From the NCBI GenBank assembly GCA_038503075.1, contig JBCAML010000003.1:186001-250000 (forward strand): 64,000 nt of DNA, given 5' to 3'. The translations under genes were made by a program, and so were the position numbers. The stretch is from Gyromitra esculenta. Its lineage: Eukaryota > Ascomycota > Pezizomycetes > Pezizales > Discinaceae. The first letter of the stretch is position 1; every line of letters starts with the position of its first letter. The notes beneath the pieces are model-generated. The model saw only the letters and a list, made by a program, of their open reading frames with translations. It was not told the DNA's origin and ran no database searches. Of the stretch, positions 1-10,903 are shown in pieces.

Positions 1-1222
1 GAGTTTATTGCAAAGGTATTTATTATTCCTCTATTCGATAGCATGTGGGAGCCCCAGATTATAAGAGCCATCAAAACTGGTGGACACCTTTCTGGATAGC
101 CCACCCCTGCAAACACCTCTGTGGTTATTTGATCACTCGCTGACGTGCTTTCTCCCCCCAGTTCCCACTTATTCCTGGTAGGCCCAACCACAAATTAACC
201 AATTGCATTTGATCGCTCATCTGATAAAGCCATTAATTGCTGACAAACTATACTTTTAAGGTCACGAGACTGTGGGTGTTGTTGCTGCCATCGGAAAGGA
301 TGTCAAGGGCTTTGAGGTTGGTGAGCGTGTCTGCGCAGACAACTCTGAGCTCTGTAATGAATGCTTCTACTGCCGCCGCGGGCAGCTCTTGTTGTGTGAG
401 AAGTTTGAGGCCCATGGAGTAACCAGTAAGCAGCTATCGGCGCAGCCCATGTCAACGTTGGAGCTAACTTGAGTCAAGTGGACGGTGGTTTTGCGGAGTA
501 CTGTGCCTACCCCGCCGGCAAGGTTTTCAAGATCCACAATCTTTCCGATGTTGATGCTACCCTTCTTGAGCCAGCCTCTTGTGCAGCTCACGGGCTCGAG
601 AAGATTGCCCCTAAATTTGGTTCTTCCGTTCTTATGTTCGGTGCTGGGCCTACTGGTCTTTGTCTCGCCCAGCTCCTCCGCCATAATGGTGCCTCCCATG
701 TCGTCGTTGCTGCTCCCGAGGGACTGAAGATGGACTTGGCAAAGAAATTAGACGCTGCCGATGTTTACGTTGAGCTTTCAAGGACCAACCCTGAAGCTCA
801 GTTTGAACAAATCAAAAAAGACAACCCTTACGGATTTGATATTGTTGTTGAGGTATGTCAAATCAAAAGATATTAATTATAAATGTTTCCACTAAGAAAC
901 TATCTAGGCTACCGGTTCTGCGAAGATCCTTGAGGATGCCATTCACTACGTTCGCCGAGGTGGTAAGCTAGTTGTTTATGGTGTCTATAGCGACTCTGCC
1001 CGTGTCTCATGGCCTCCAAGCAAAATCTTCGGAGACGAAATCACTATTCTCGGTTCTTTCTCCGAGACTTATATGTTCCCCGCTACTATCGGCTACCTCG
1101 ATAGCGGCAAGGTCAGAGTTGAGGGCATCGTAAATAAAACTTACAAGCTCGAACAATGGGGTGAATGCCTGGAAGCCATGAAGAACAAGACTGCCATCAA
1201 GGCGGCGATTGTCTTCGACTAA
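1..1222 (+). CDS. Zinc-dependent polyol/alcohol dehydrogenase (D-arabinitol dehydrogenase-like), 5' truncated by window edge
   Basis: Medium-chain dehydrogenase of the sorbitol/D-arabinitol type, oxidising a sugar alcohol with NAD(P). Exons read 1-15, 162-177, 261-425, 479-852 and 908-1222, giving 294 residues with the N-terminus outside the window. The first exon encodes EFIAK, the 16-nt second exon FPLIP plus one base, and the third opens with GHETVGVVAAIG, the conserved GHE zinc-site region. A structural-zinc loop C-x2-C-x2-C-x7-C (CNECFYCRRGQLLLC) is complete. The coenzyme-binding fold shows as FGAGPTGL and the protein ends AAIVFD. Introns are GT..AG and all phases close. The catalytic Cys of the CGTD motif lies upstream and cannot be checked. 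D-arabinitol, xylitol or another polyol as substrate cannot be decided from sequence; family membership is solid, substrate is inference. Confidence 0.88.
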
Positions 1223-2870
1223 AGAGGGTGGAAAATTATTGTTCATTTCTAATGTAAATCATGTGTGTGCTTCTGTGATGTCTGAGACTTTTGGAGGACT
1301 TCTTCTTGTGGTGCTGGTATACCCTAGTTTTTGGAAAAACACAAATAAAAACAAATTACAGCTGATGGTCTGTTGGCTAAACCATCAAGCATTTACTGGT
1401 TCAAGTAGGCTACGTCGGGTGGGGTAATATTAGTGGGACTGAACATATGTTGTTTAGCCAATGCGACACGTCCGATTAAACAGCGTCGCCTGTGAAGCTA
1501 ACATTAACCGATAGTTTGTCAATAGAAACATCGGGTTAAGTTATGATTCACCTATACCCTTATCTAATGATTACGGTCTCAGGCTAGAAGAACAGAACCC
1601 ACCCGTAAGAAACAACTATTCTAGGTTTTATTTGCGAAGCTTAACGGTATAGTTTTAAAGCTCTCCATTCCTTTTACGATGTACGGTGATAAATGGTTGC
1701 GGAGTAAAAACTACTGTGACACTGCAGCTGTGGCACTGCAGCTGTACAAACTCACCATTTCTAAAAGGCCTCCCGAAACGAGTTTTTGAAGGAGAGACCT
1801 AGTAAGAAAGTAAAAAGATTTAACAACTAGAAACGAATTGTTGCTAAAGAAAGTTCTTAGAACTTGCTAATGATGCCCTTAACTGTACCTTAGGTGTTTT
1901 AAATCCATATTTATATCCCCCTCGTGATCATACAACTAACTCTCAACTGTCAAAATAATTTTAGATGCTACTGTATATGTGTCTCATCCAATCACCACTC
2001 GCCCACATGAAAAAAGACCAAACACAATATATATATATAAATTTTAATTTACCTTGCCTTAGTTTTGCTGGATGCATCAGTTAACGAGATCTAAGGTATG
2101 CATATCATTCTTTGAAGGTTGCATTCGGGGTTGTTATAGCAGAAATTTAACGTACCTACATGTATTAATACTCTTAGTAAACTTGAACACACAAGGCTGA
2201 TTCTAATTTGGTATCCGACACCTTTTAGATAACTGGGCATTGGGGATATCGTGTCTTTAGTTGTACCAAACTATTTCTCTTTGCTCTCTTTTTGCTTTTC
2301 AATCCGTCATAATGTCTTTGGCGTGATCACGTGAGTATTGGGTTTATGGTTTCCACGCCGAAGAAAGTACGCTTCGGTGAATAAAATGAGCAATTGAGTA
2401 TGACCCGAGCTCCCGGAGACTGTTCTAGGAGCCATATTTTTCTAAAGATTGTACTCTTCATAAGGTGCTTTAGAGCGAAAATCTAAAGTGGAACGTGATT
2501 ACAAACTTCACGTAGAAGCCTTAAATATTGACATATCTACTCTATGATATCTATGGTCAAGAGGATTCTAAGAAAACTAGCCCTTAATTAGAGACTTTGC
2601 GCTTTTGAGCCAGTCCTGGTTTTTGACCAATCGAAAACTGATCTGCACCAATCAAATTGCTAGAAATTTGGGCTAGATCTATTTGCGCAGAGTCTGTATT
2701 ACTTCCTTGAGTGAAGTCTATTTGATAGGGGCTCGCATTACTACTCAACTTCATATCTTGCCAAGGGTGGCCTCTCCGAGAGTGCCTTTATCGTGTACCT
2801 ACCCAGAGAGGAAACGCAGAGTTAGCGTTCGAGAATAAGACGCAATGAAGTCATAGGAATTTTGAAAGCT

Positions 2871-3144
2871 ATCAGACGTCATAGACCTGCTGTGTGCTAG
2901 AAAAAATACATGTAGATTCCAGCAACCAGGGCTTTAAAGCACTGCGGGGAAGTCTCTTCTTGCGCTAGGCAAGAATTTTTGAAAAACAGGGGAGATCCCT
3001 GAGGGGTACTGATTGGCTAGAAGACTTCAAAATCACAAATTCTAGATGTCCTATTTGCCGCAGGGATCCCCCTTGTTTTTCCAAACTTCTTGCCAGACGC
3101 GAGTATCTACGTCAATTGGCAGGGGTCAGGATATGACGTCTGAT
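2871..3144. repeat. Fold-back element: about 274 bp inverted repeat, non-autonomous transposon-like
   Basis: The outer ends are an exact 13-bp inverted repeat, ATCAGACGTCATA at 2871-2883 and its complement at 3132-3144. The inner arms 2960-3001 and 3061-3102 are also complementary with a few mismatches and a one-base gap (shared core GGCAAGAA..TTT..GAAAAACA..GGGG..ATCCCTG). A smaller CTAGAAG..TTCTAG palindrome sits in the loop. No coding capacity and no clear target-site duplication. This is either an old MITE or a local inverted duplication. Confidence 0.6.
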
Positions 3145-3459
3145 CATGTCTTGGCATCTGCTAAGAAGAATATAAACTCCACAGCTCTCGGCCCTAATTG
3201 TTAAGCTTAAGTGACATCCAAAGTCTCTCGTGGTGATGTTCGGATTCACAAATAAGATTGCGCTTTTACTAATAAGCGTGATTTCATAGGCCCCCTAATC
3301 ACTTTACCTATCGTCGTGGTTTACTCCTAGCAAGAAGGAGTACATCCCAGACGAAACCAATATCCAAATCTATTTCCAAACGGATTGCTTTTCTTACGGT
3401 AACTACTTCCTTTAGTTCTTTATATTAAAATTAATATCGCCCTTCGCTAACTGATTCGC

Positions 3460-3815
3460 TACTTAGTCGTTTGGTTGCTCACTCGAGCAGTGTTCTGACG
3501 TCAAAATTTGGAACTACTCTGACTTTGCGAATTCTAGCGCCTCTCTGATTATCGAATTGCGCAGCTCGTTCATTATTAAATCGAGAACATCTTTGACAGT
3601 CGAATCGAGCAGCTTTTTGACAACCGGTATCGAATTGAGCTACTCTTTGACTATCAAATCGAGAAACTCTTTGACTATCGAACCGAGCTCCTATCCTGGC
3701 TTTCGCCTGAGCAGCTTTTCGAATTCCGAAATCGAGGTTCCAGTTTGGTTATCGAATCAACCAGCTTGTTGAACATCGGACACGTTTGGTTTAAGCAGCC
3801 TTTGGATGATGGTAT
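3460..3815 (+). repeat. Diverged tandem repeat (minisatellite), unit about 24-30 bp
   Basis: Roughly ten degenerate units with a rough consensus CTCTTTGACTATCGAATCGA plus GCAG. Clear units lie at about 3585-3660 (..CGAATCGAGCAGC.., ..CGAATTGAGCTAC.., ..CAAATCGAGAAAC..). Unit length drifts, so it is old. A short open frame across it reads as loosely repeated SLTI-rich peptides, but the drifting unit length argues against a maintained protein. Confidence 0.6.
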
Positions 3816-5259
3816 GTTTACTTTTCACCCCCCTTTACTTTTTTCGCGGATAATATATACTACCCGAGGCTTTGGACACGCCATGTATTTAGTTAGAACT
3901 AGATAGTGAAGCAAAGCCTGATCCAATTACTCATAAATACACTAGGACACCAGTAAGGCGCATGCAGTATAGAGTGTGCTCTTTATTTCCTTAACCTTCG
4001 TTTGTTTCTGAAGTAGCAACATACTGCATGTGGATACCTGGATACTAGTACTTAATAAAAGTACTTTAGAATCCTCAAGAGCCATTGTTCCACGGAATGT
4101 CACTCGGGAGCGCTCACCAGAAACGTTTCAAACTGGCAATTCCTAAATTCTAAAACGGTATTAACAAAAACTAAAAGATTGTTTAAGTACATATAATCAA
4201 GCAGTACCGATACGTGTCGCCAAATAACTATTTCTCTCGTGGTTGTATCCTAGTAGGGTTCGGGGTATACTCGGTCTCATCTGTAAACCAATAGCTTAAA
4301 TAAGCAAGCGAGAGCGAGTATGACTCCAGTTATATTTCAGTTCTATATCTCTCCTGCCATATACTATACCCCTCAACAATAATCACATACGCATCACTTT
4401 AGTTTCAACCCTAGATTTCAATTCAGCAACTCGCCCGTTCAATAGCCAGCCTCTATTGATCGATTGGGAGAATCACATAAGCAAGATAAGTGGGAAACAG
4501 AACAACTCATTGCTAGACAGCAGATACTATTTGTATTTGGCTACTTTTATCAATTATCACCTAGTATAGCATCTAAACACGCAGTTCTTAGGCTTTAATT
4601 ACAGCCTAAGTATCTCTTGCTTCTTAGTTGCTAGGTCACATTCGCAGCCACCTCACCCTGTAAGAATAAGGACAAGCACCTTACTAGTATCACTGAACGT
4701 GCTTGGGCTAGAAATAAATCGTCACTCCTGCTTATCTATATGTTGCTACCAAGAAAATGCTTATCCCTAACCCCCCTAAAGCAGATGACGGAGTATTAAA
4801 TTTGGGGCAAGTATTGTAACTTTTATCAATCCCAACCTTTCTTACAAGTACTATCTTAACCATATTTACAAGAGAGAAACATCCTTATTCATGCTTCCAT
4901 TCTACAAGCCTTTATGTATTACAATTTGACCGCTGGCCTTCGTAATCATGGGTAAAAGTCGGTTTAATGTCGAGACTATTAAAAATGATTTATTTTATTT
5001 CATGTCTGAAAAATCTGAGATTCAACTAAACCCTATGGTAGGGTATAGTAGACTGCAGGGTAAGGTTGTAATTATTTGCGGTGCTTATTTCTTACAGTAG
5101 TGAGGCTTTCGGACACATACATACACATACGGCGAGTGCATCAACCTTCCCTGTCACCCCGCCATCGTCATTCCCACCCTATCCACTGTGCACCATCCAT
5201 CCCACCACTGAAACCACAAATTCAATTCCCCGGCAATAGATATCACCCCACAATTCATC

Positions 5260-6014
5260 ATGGAAGGCGCCGAGCCACCGACCCTGCCTCCGCAGATGTT
5301 CACCACATCTGCCCAGTTACTCGACCTGACAGATAGTACGCTCATCGCCCAAAGAAAGGGGGTTGGTTGGTTCGCCACGGCATGGGGCTGACGTGCGATA
5401 GAGAAACTACTAGTTGCACTTCGCGATGGGAGAAAATTGATTGGGGTCCTCCGATCTTGGGATCAGGTAATTGGTGCCTCTCCTTCGTCCTTTCATTCTG
5501 GTGGATAGTTTTGCTAACTTAGATCACGAATAGTACGGTTAGTTCCACCAGAACGATTTAGGCGTCCCACAAAAAAAAAACAACGGGAAAAAACGAGAAA
5601 CATAAAAACAAATTCTAACTCTGAGTTCCCTTACGGCAGCAAATCTTGTACTCCAAAGCACCGTCGAAAGACTCTATGTTAACGACTCATACTGCGACAT
5701 CCAACGAGGCGTTTTCATTGTGCGGGGGGAGAACGTATTACTACTTGGAGAAATCGTATGTACCACACCTTTCCAGCCTCCATTTTACCGTAACCGACAC
5801 CGCCGTCGTTTAGTATTCTTCATTACAGCCTTGATTTATCGTGTCATGTTAGGACTTGGATCGCGAGGACGATATCCCGTTTCGACAAGCCACTGTAGAG
5901 GAAGTTTTTGCGGGGCAGCGACATATTGATGCAGAGAAGAAGCACAAGGACAAGATCCACCGGAAGAAGTTACGCGCGCTTGGATTCGAGGACGAGGGCG
6001 AAGTGCTCGTTTAA
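5260..6014 (+). CDS. LSM1: LSM1, Sm-like subunit of the cytoplasmic Lsm1-7 mRNA decay ring
   Basis: Lsm1 is the subunit that marks the cytoplasmic Lsm1-7/Pat1 ring, which binds deadenylated mRNA 3' ends and promotes decapping. Exons 5260-5335, 5402-5466, 5534-5537, 5640-5755 and 5853-6014 give 140 residues. The N-terminus has LPPQMFTTSAQLLDLTD, the Sm1 region KLLVALRDGRKLIGVLRSWD, then ANLVLQSTVERLYV and the Sm2 signature IVRGENVLLLGEI, followed by DLDREDDIPFR and a basic tail, as in fungal Lsm1. The third exon is only four bases, TACG, flanked by AG and GT. It supplies Tyr plus the first base of Ala (DQ-YA-NLVL) and is the only way I found to keep frame. The start is the first ATG in frame. 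NRK1 follows tail to tail 300 bp downstream. Confidence 0.92.
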
Positions 6015-6312
6015 AGAACGCGAGTTAAGATGGACTGCAAGAAAAGCACAAAAGGGATATACCAAGTGGAACACACTAGATGGATAAACTCTTCTTTCGA
6101 CGGAAGGGACAAAAAAAGGGTATTTGGCCTTGTTATCTTAAACCCATGGCCTACCCTTAGAATGGAATGGAAGCAAAATATCATCATTCCGTTAATAGGT
6201 GTGATAGATAGATGTGGAGTTCAGGAGGATTTCAAATGTTTTCTTCGCGATATTCTCTAGCCCTTATAAAATATGGATTTCGTTCTCATTAAAATTTCTG
6301 TTGGAAATCACC

Positions 6313-7262
6313 CTATGCCTGCCTACGTTTCACTTCATCGAGAATAATATCCACAGCCCATGGCAGGATCTTATTCATTGGTAAATCAATCTCTCTCGGG
6401 GAGTAAATATTTTTGGCCTCTAGAATCTCCGTGTTCAAATCGCCCTCGACATCTTCCTTGGAAAAGAGATATTTATGTGACTTCACCTGTCTCAAACAAT
6501 AATAGTCAGCGGTTGCCCTTTTGGAGATCTGCTATCAGCTGGACGGCTAACATAGTTCGGCCATACGATTTTATCGAAGTAGCCTGGGGGGTCTTCCCAG
6601 AAACCTATAATCGTCCTTTAATTAGTTCTTAAATAAATAAATATTTTAGGTAGAATTACATCTCTTACCTTCTAATGTGACATATCCACTCCGAGCCTCC
6701 CGTCTCTGCTTGGCCTGATGGTATCGCCTTAGAAGCTTATCCTCAAGATAAGAAAACCTCTCCGGGGGGAAATCTACTGGTTATCCGTTTCAAGCAATCA
6801 TACCTTCTCATAGGGTGCACGTAAAAATATCCTTGCATCCAACCGGCCCATAATCTCGTCGTCATGGAACAACAAGAACCCGTCCAAAATAGCCAGTTTG
6901 ACCTCGACGCCGCTTTCTTTTACTTTTCTTCCCACATCTTCGACCTCCTGTGGAGAAACCCTACTCTGTCCAGTCGTATTCTGATCCTCTTTGCTGTCTA
7001 GATTACCCGGTAGTTCGCCATATTTGTGAATGTGATCCAGGGCTCGCACCAAAGCTAGAAAGTCGATCGACTCAATGCAATCCCAATCAGCTAACCCTTC
7101 AACCAACGGCAGCTCCTCTTCAGCCCGAAAGAAGTCGTCTTGGTGTAGAATAAAGGAGGATGGGCCAAACACGGTCCGGAGAAGACGGGAGAGCGTAGTT
7201 TTTCCGGAACTAGAGAGACCCGAAATCCCTAGGATGAACGCGTTCTTGTCTGGTTTCTCCAT
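6313..7262 (-). CDS. NRK1: Nicotinamide riboside kinase (NRK1 family), NAD salvage
   Basis: Phosphorylates nicotinamide riboside to NMN for NAD salvage. Exons on the minus strand are 7262-6804, 6735-6669, 6604-6552 and 6486-6313, giving 250 residues. The Walker A loop is GISGLSSSGKTTLSR near residue 13, followed by LHQDDFF, the substrate-binding DDF of the family. Then come DWDCIESIDF, the Walker B-like VKLAILDGFLLF, a lid REARSGYVTLEG, and FWEDPPGYFDKIVWPNYV, all typical of fungal NRKs. The last exon encodes KSHKYLFSKEDVEGDLNTE and the helical C-terminus. The second exon could begin at 6741 instead of 6735 (both acceptors keep frame, adding two residues). The third intron is 65 bp with donor GTTAGC. 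Length is normal for the family. Convergent with LSM1. Confidence 0.9.
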
Positions 7263-7720
7263 GGTGACCGGTATTGAATGCTTAACTGTGCTTGCTGTTT
7301 AAGATTATTCTTCCGAAGAGCTATGCGGCTTCTGATAGCGGGGTGGGGCTGAGAAAGGCTTGGCAAATGAACCATTCTCTATAATACTACTATTACAATC
7401 ATTGACGATGCAGAATTAACTTAGAGGTCGTGGTCACTAAATATGGTAAGAATCATCACAATCACATTCAAAAACAGCTGAAAATCTAGCAGACACACTT
7501 GTTCGGGAAACAACATCACTTTAGCTAAGAACGATTAGTGTGACTCCGTGTGAGCGACAGAGTCTACCGCATAGATTTTTCTGTAAAGGACAACCTAAAT
7601 TACGACGAGCACTTGGTGGATATTAACCCTCAAGGAATATCGTTTTACTAATAAAAATCGATATTACTCTACAGCTTCCAATCAATGATAACCTTCGTTA
7701 CTATAAGTGTGCCACATCGT

Positions 7721-9705
7721 CTAGACAACTGCTGTAGGGCTGAAGTCTGCAGGGCTAAGTCTAGTAAGTTTGAAGACGGATGGTCCAATAAACTGTAGCA
7801 GTTTCATAAAGAGCCATATCCATATTAACCCCATAAGCCCAAGGATGACCAAGCAGATCAACAGCACCTTCAGACTCCTTAATTCAGCCGTGCCGCCCAG
7901 CTCTTTCCATGTCTTTTCCATGTCAACTGTCCCTTGCTCAGTGTTCGTCGTAAATTGTGGTACGTACTGAAAGTCAAAATTTGTTTCTCCCCCCAGGCCC
8001 ATCTCACTCTCAACAACAATCGAGTACAGAAGTCTCTTGAATGTTGAGATCTTACGCCTATCGAAGCCCGGAAAGACACGACTGGAGTAGCCCAGGTAGC
8101 AGCAAAATACGCACTGTGCAAATACCAAGATTTTGCTGAAGAGCGATGCCTGTGGAAGACCAAGTTTGTCACATAACTCATCGCCATTGAGCCAGCGGGC
8201 TGTGGAAACGAGAAAATCTGCCGAGGGGTACGACGGGGGTTGTCCAGCTAGAGCAGATATGATATTTTGGCTAAGTATCTTCGAATTCTCAGACGGGTCG
8301 ATTTCATAGTACGTGATGGCCTCCACGTAGGCTCTGGACAATTCTGGCGATGCGAAAACACTGATCGAAAGAATCAGGATCTAAGTACGACTTCTCTCAA
8401 TATCAATATCGCCTAGAGTTGGAGGCTTACTCGGTAGGACAGCCCACGTAGTGCGCAACCAACCTCCACAAGGCCATATAGTCTTTTATCCTACAAAATC
8501 CAAATTTAGTTACCCATCTAAATTATTTGGCATCGAAAGCGAATCTTACTCTTGCTTTCGAAGGAATATACCTTGTCTCGGCAATGACCCATATATCAAT
8601 GATGCGCTAAAAGACAATATGGTAGAAATTGAGTCAAGGTCATTAATCGGGACACCAAGTTTCTTGAGGTCATAATACTCCGGACGCGCATCTCGGAGAT
8701 TCAGTATCCTTGCTCGAACCGCAGCGTGAAGCAAACGGACCTTGATGCTGGATATGTGACCTTCTCCGCCAGGCTGGATTGATTCAAGGGACCGCATGCA
8801 CTAATATTCCCACCCTATTATTAGCCAAAAGAACTAAAAATTACATACTACTCGTAAATGACTGACGTTTGTGCACCGGGCTGGGCCCGTGCCCCATACA
8901 CTTTTTGCAGTTTTGTATGGTATGCAGTGCCAGCCCGGTGCACAAACGTCAGTCAATTACGAGTAGTGGCAGGATCTACATACTTGCTGAATGTGTCTGG
9001 AAGAATTATGAGCAAATAACTAGTCAGGATCTCACCACGCCTATAACCACTAAAACTAAGATCGGAGAGTTGAAAAAGACGACTTACTGCAAGGTCTCGC
9101 ACATTCGGCGTCTAGCAACCGACTTCGAGAATCCTCCAGTACGAGCCAACACCTCTGCTATTCGATTCGCACCCTATTCACACAGATTATGTTAATGGTA
9201 TGTGCGGACATTGCATAACACCACAAATGTTCAAGGCAAACCATTCCGCCCAAAAGGCTTTGATATGTTAAGCCGCTAAGGATTGCCGTAACGTATCGAT
9301 AAAACACCTATGACAACGACTGTGAATAAGCCCCCGTTGTTCACGCCAAGTTCTCATTTCCTCCTCGGGTTAACTACATACCTCCTGACCTCTCGCTATC
9401 TGTTCCCAGTCAACCCATTCTGGTATGTCATTAACCTCACTCCATAACTTCATCAACACGTCGTCCGTTTCATGTTCTTCTTTTAACGTCGTGTACAGAT
9501 CTCGTCCCCCCCGCATCAAGTTCAATTTGGCTAAGGCTTCATCCGCAAGTGTGTCCCATCTGCCTCGTAGCATTGCCTGCTGCTCTAGTCCTGGATGCAA
9601 TGGAGACCATACAAACGAGTACCCCCACGCTGTTGTGCGAACATCAGGTGATTTGATTGTACCTATACCTGCGCCGAACGCAACGATTCTGTGGATCCAG
9701 CTCAT
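7721..9705 (-). CDS. mpaB/rubber-oxygenase-like (DUF2236) membrane oxygenase
   Basis: Member of the ER-bound oxygenase mpaB family (DUF2236), heme proteins related to latex-clearing protein; MpaB itself cleaves a farnesyl side chain in mycophenolic acid synthesis. Seven exons: 9705-9382, 9307-9242, 9173-9088, 8996-8984, 8800-8550, 8490-8431 and 8360-7721, giving 479 residues. Family landmarks in order are WGYSFVWSPLHPG, PEWVDWEQIARGQEVFYRY, LSGLTYQSLLGGMGANRI, EVLARTGGFSKSVARRR, RSLESIQPGGEG, VRLLHAAVR, INDLDSISTI, PRQGIFLRKQE, ITYYEIDPSE and DFLVSTARWLNG. A C-terminal hydrophobic helix (VLLICLVILGLMGLIWIWLF) suggests a membrane anchor. Exon 4 is 13 nt (QHIQQ) and is required by phase; the next intron carries a MITE. 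The ATG at 9705 is the first good start, but an extra upstream exon is possible. Substrate unknown. Confidence 0.85.
8849..8965. mobile_element. MITE-1: 113 bp, 34-bp terminal inverted repeats, TA target duplication, inside an intron
   Basis: Terminal repeats 8851-8884 and 8930-8963 match over 34 bp with one mismatch (start CTCGTAAATGACTGACG, end CACCGGGCTGG). They flank a 45 bp centre that itself contains a CCATACA/TGTATGG hairpin. TA dinucleotides at 8849-8850 and 8964-8965 fit a Tc1/mariner-type target duplication. It has no coding capacity. It lies in the fourth intron (8983-8801) of the mpaB-like gene. Removing the element and one TA would leave a 68 bp intron, the usual size in this gene (59-91 bp), so it inserted into a normal intron. 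Confidence 0.85.
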
Positions 9706-10903
9706 ACTTGCTTGCTTGTTGTTTAACGACTTCCAATTCGTAGTGCGTACAAGACGTTTTGCCCACGGATATTGGGACTAGAAAGAAGCGAGGAGAAAGT
9801 GGGAGAGCTATTAAGAAAATAATGTGGAGGGCTTGTATAGAGAAATAATTCACACGACATTGCTCGTCATATAACTATTATCTTGGCCTTTTCGCTTAAT
9901 TTCGTTAGTGAGGTGCCACCACTTTCACCATATGGTGGGCCAGTAGTTGCCTCCACAACACACGTGGCAGAATCCACGATACCACTCATTTCTCGGCTAT
10001 CGATACGGGTGACAGTCACCTAACCATCCAGAATATCGCTTTCTGACATGGGTGCATAATCTATGTACTTGTCTTCAGGTAAAAACTTGAAGACAAGGGT
10101 AACGATTGGGATTGTGAAATATCTATGCACTACGCCACACAGCACTAATTTTCCCCTCCCCGCTTTCCAGTGCCTACCTACCCTGGGGAGCGAGCATATA
10201 AATGCTATAGTGAGCGATTACTATTTCGAATAAGGCTTAATTAGCATCTTGGCAATAATTGGCATACTTCCGAACCATTTTCCATGATCAGTAGCACTGA
10301 TCGTTACACGAACGCTTGGAGCAGCGGACCACAAGCAATGGTATCATAGACCCTATATTCTTTCTTGCCATCTCTTTGCAAAGAAAAAACCATCCCTTTA
10401 AAGCCCTCTGCTCCCTTCCATGATCCTTTCTCTCCCATCCCAAATTTCAGACAGCAAAACTCCCACCCAGATATTGTAAAACTTTGCACTTTGTACACCT
10501 CCCACCCTAGATCCTGTCCCCTGTCCTTGAAAAAAACAAAGAAAAGTAATCCTGAAGTAAATCCTGGAAATAAACCCACCCCAACCAAAAAGAAGCAACT
10601 CAGAAGCTTAAGAATAGACTGAAGGAAAGAGAAGCCCAGCCCGTATAAAAGACGCGAAGAAAACTACTGTACATTAATTAAAACCCTGTGAAAAGTAATA
10701 AAGAAGGTATAAGGCGAAAAAAAAAGAAAATCCAAGCAAAGTCAAAATACCAACCCACCAATGACAGAAAAAAATTAAACACGCAAAAACACCCCTTTTA
10801 AGAATAACAAAGAAGAACCCATCCGAAGAGACTGACAAAATTCACCACTAGACAAATGAAACCGAGCTGATAGCCTGGTGCTTAAAAATACAACCTAGAA
10901 CTC
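9706..10903. other. Intergenic: upstream of mpaB-like gene and 3' flank of WDR62-like gene
   Basis: No supported gene. It contains several small perfect palindromes: CACCATATGGTG near 9931, GGTGACAGTCACC near 10009, and CTTGTCTTCA at 10068-10077 pairing with 10088-10097. The A/C-rich stretch 10600-10900 is probably the 3' untranslated region and terminator zone of the minus-strand WD40 gene. Confidence 0.5.

Larger units (their letters stand above)
1223..5259. other. Gene-poor intergenic region with decayed repeats
   Basis: No reading frame here looks like a conserved protein. It holds a small fold-back element (2871-3144), a diverged 24-30 bp minisatellite (3460-3815), a short duplicated stretch near 1723-1752 (GCACTGCAGCTGT-like, twice) and a TCACGTGA palindrome near 2324. 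The last few hundred bases before 5260 are the promoter and 5' leader of LSM1. I see no recognisable transposon protein. Confidence 0.6.

Noticed and set aside
3557..3772. Repeat-protein gene from the Ser/Thr-rich frame over the minisatellite
   Set aside because: Unit length is not a multiple of three consistently, so the frame is accidental.
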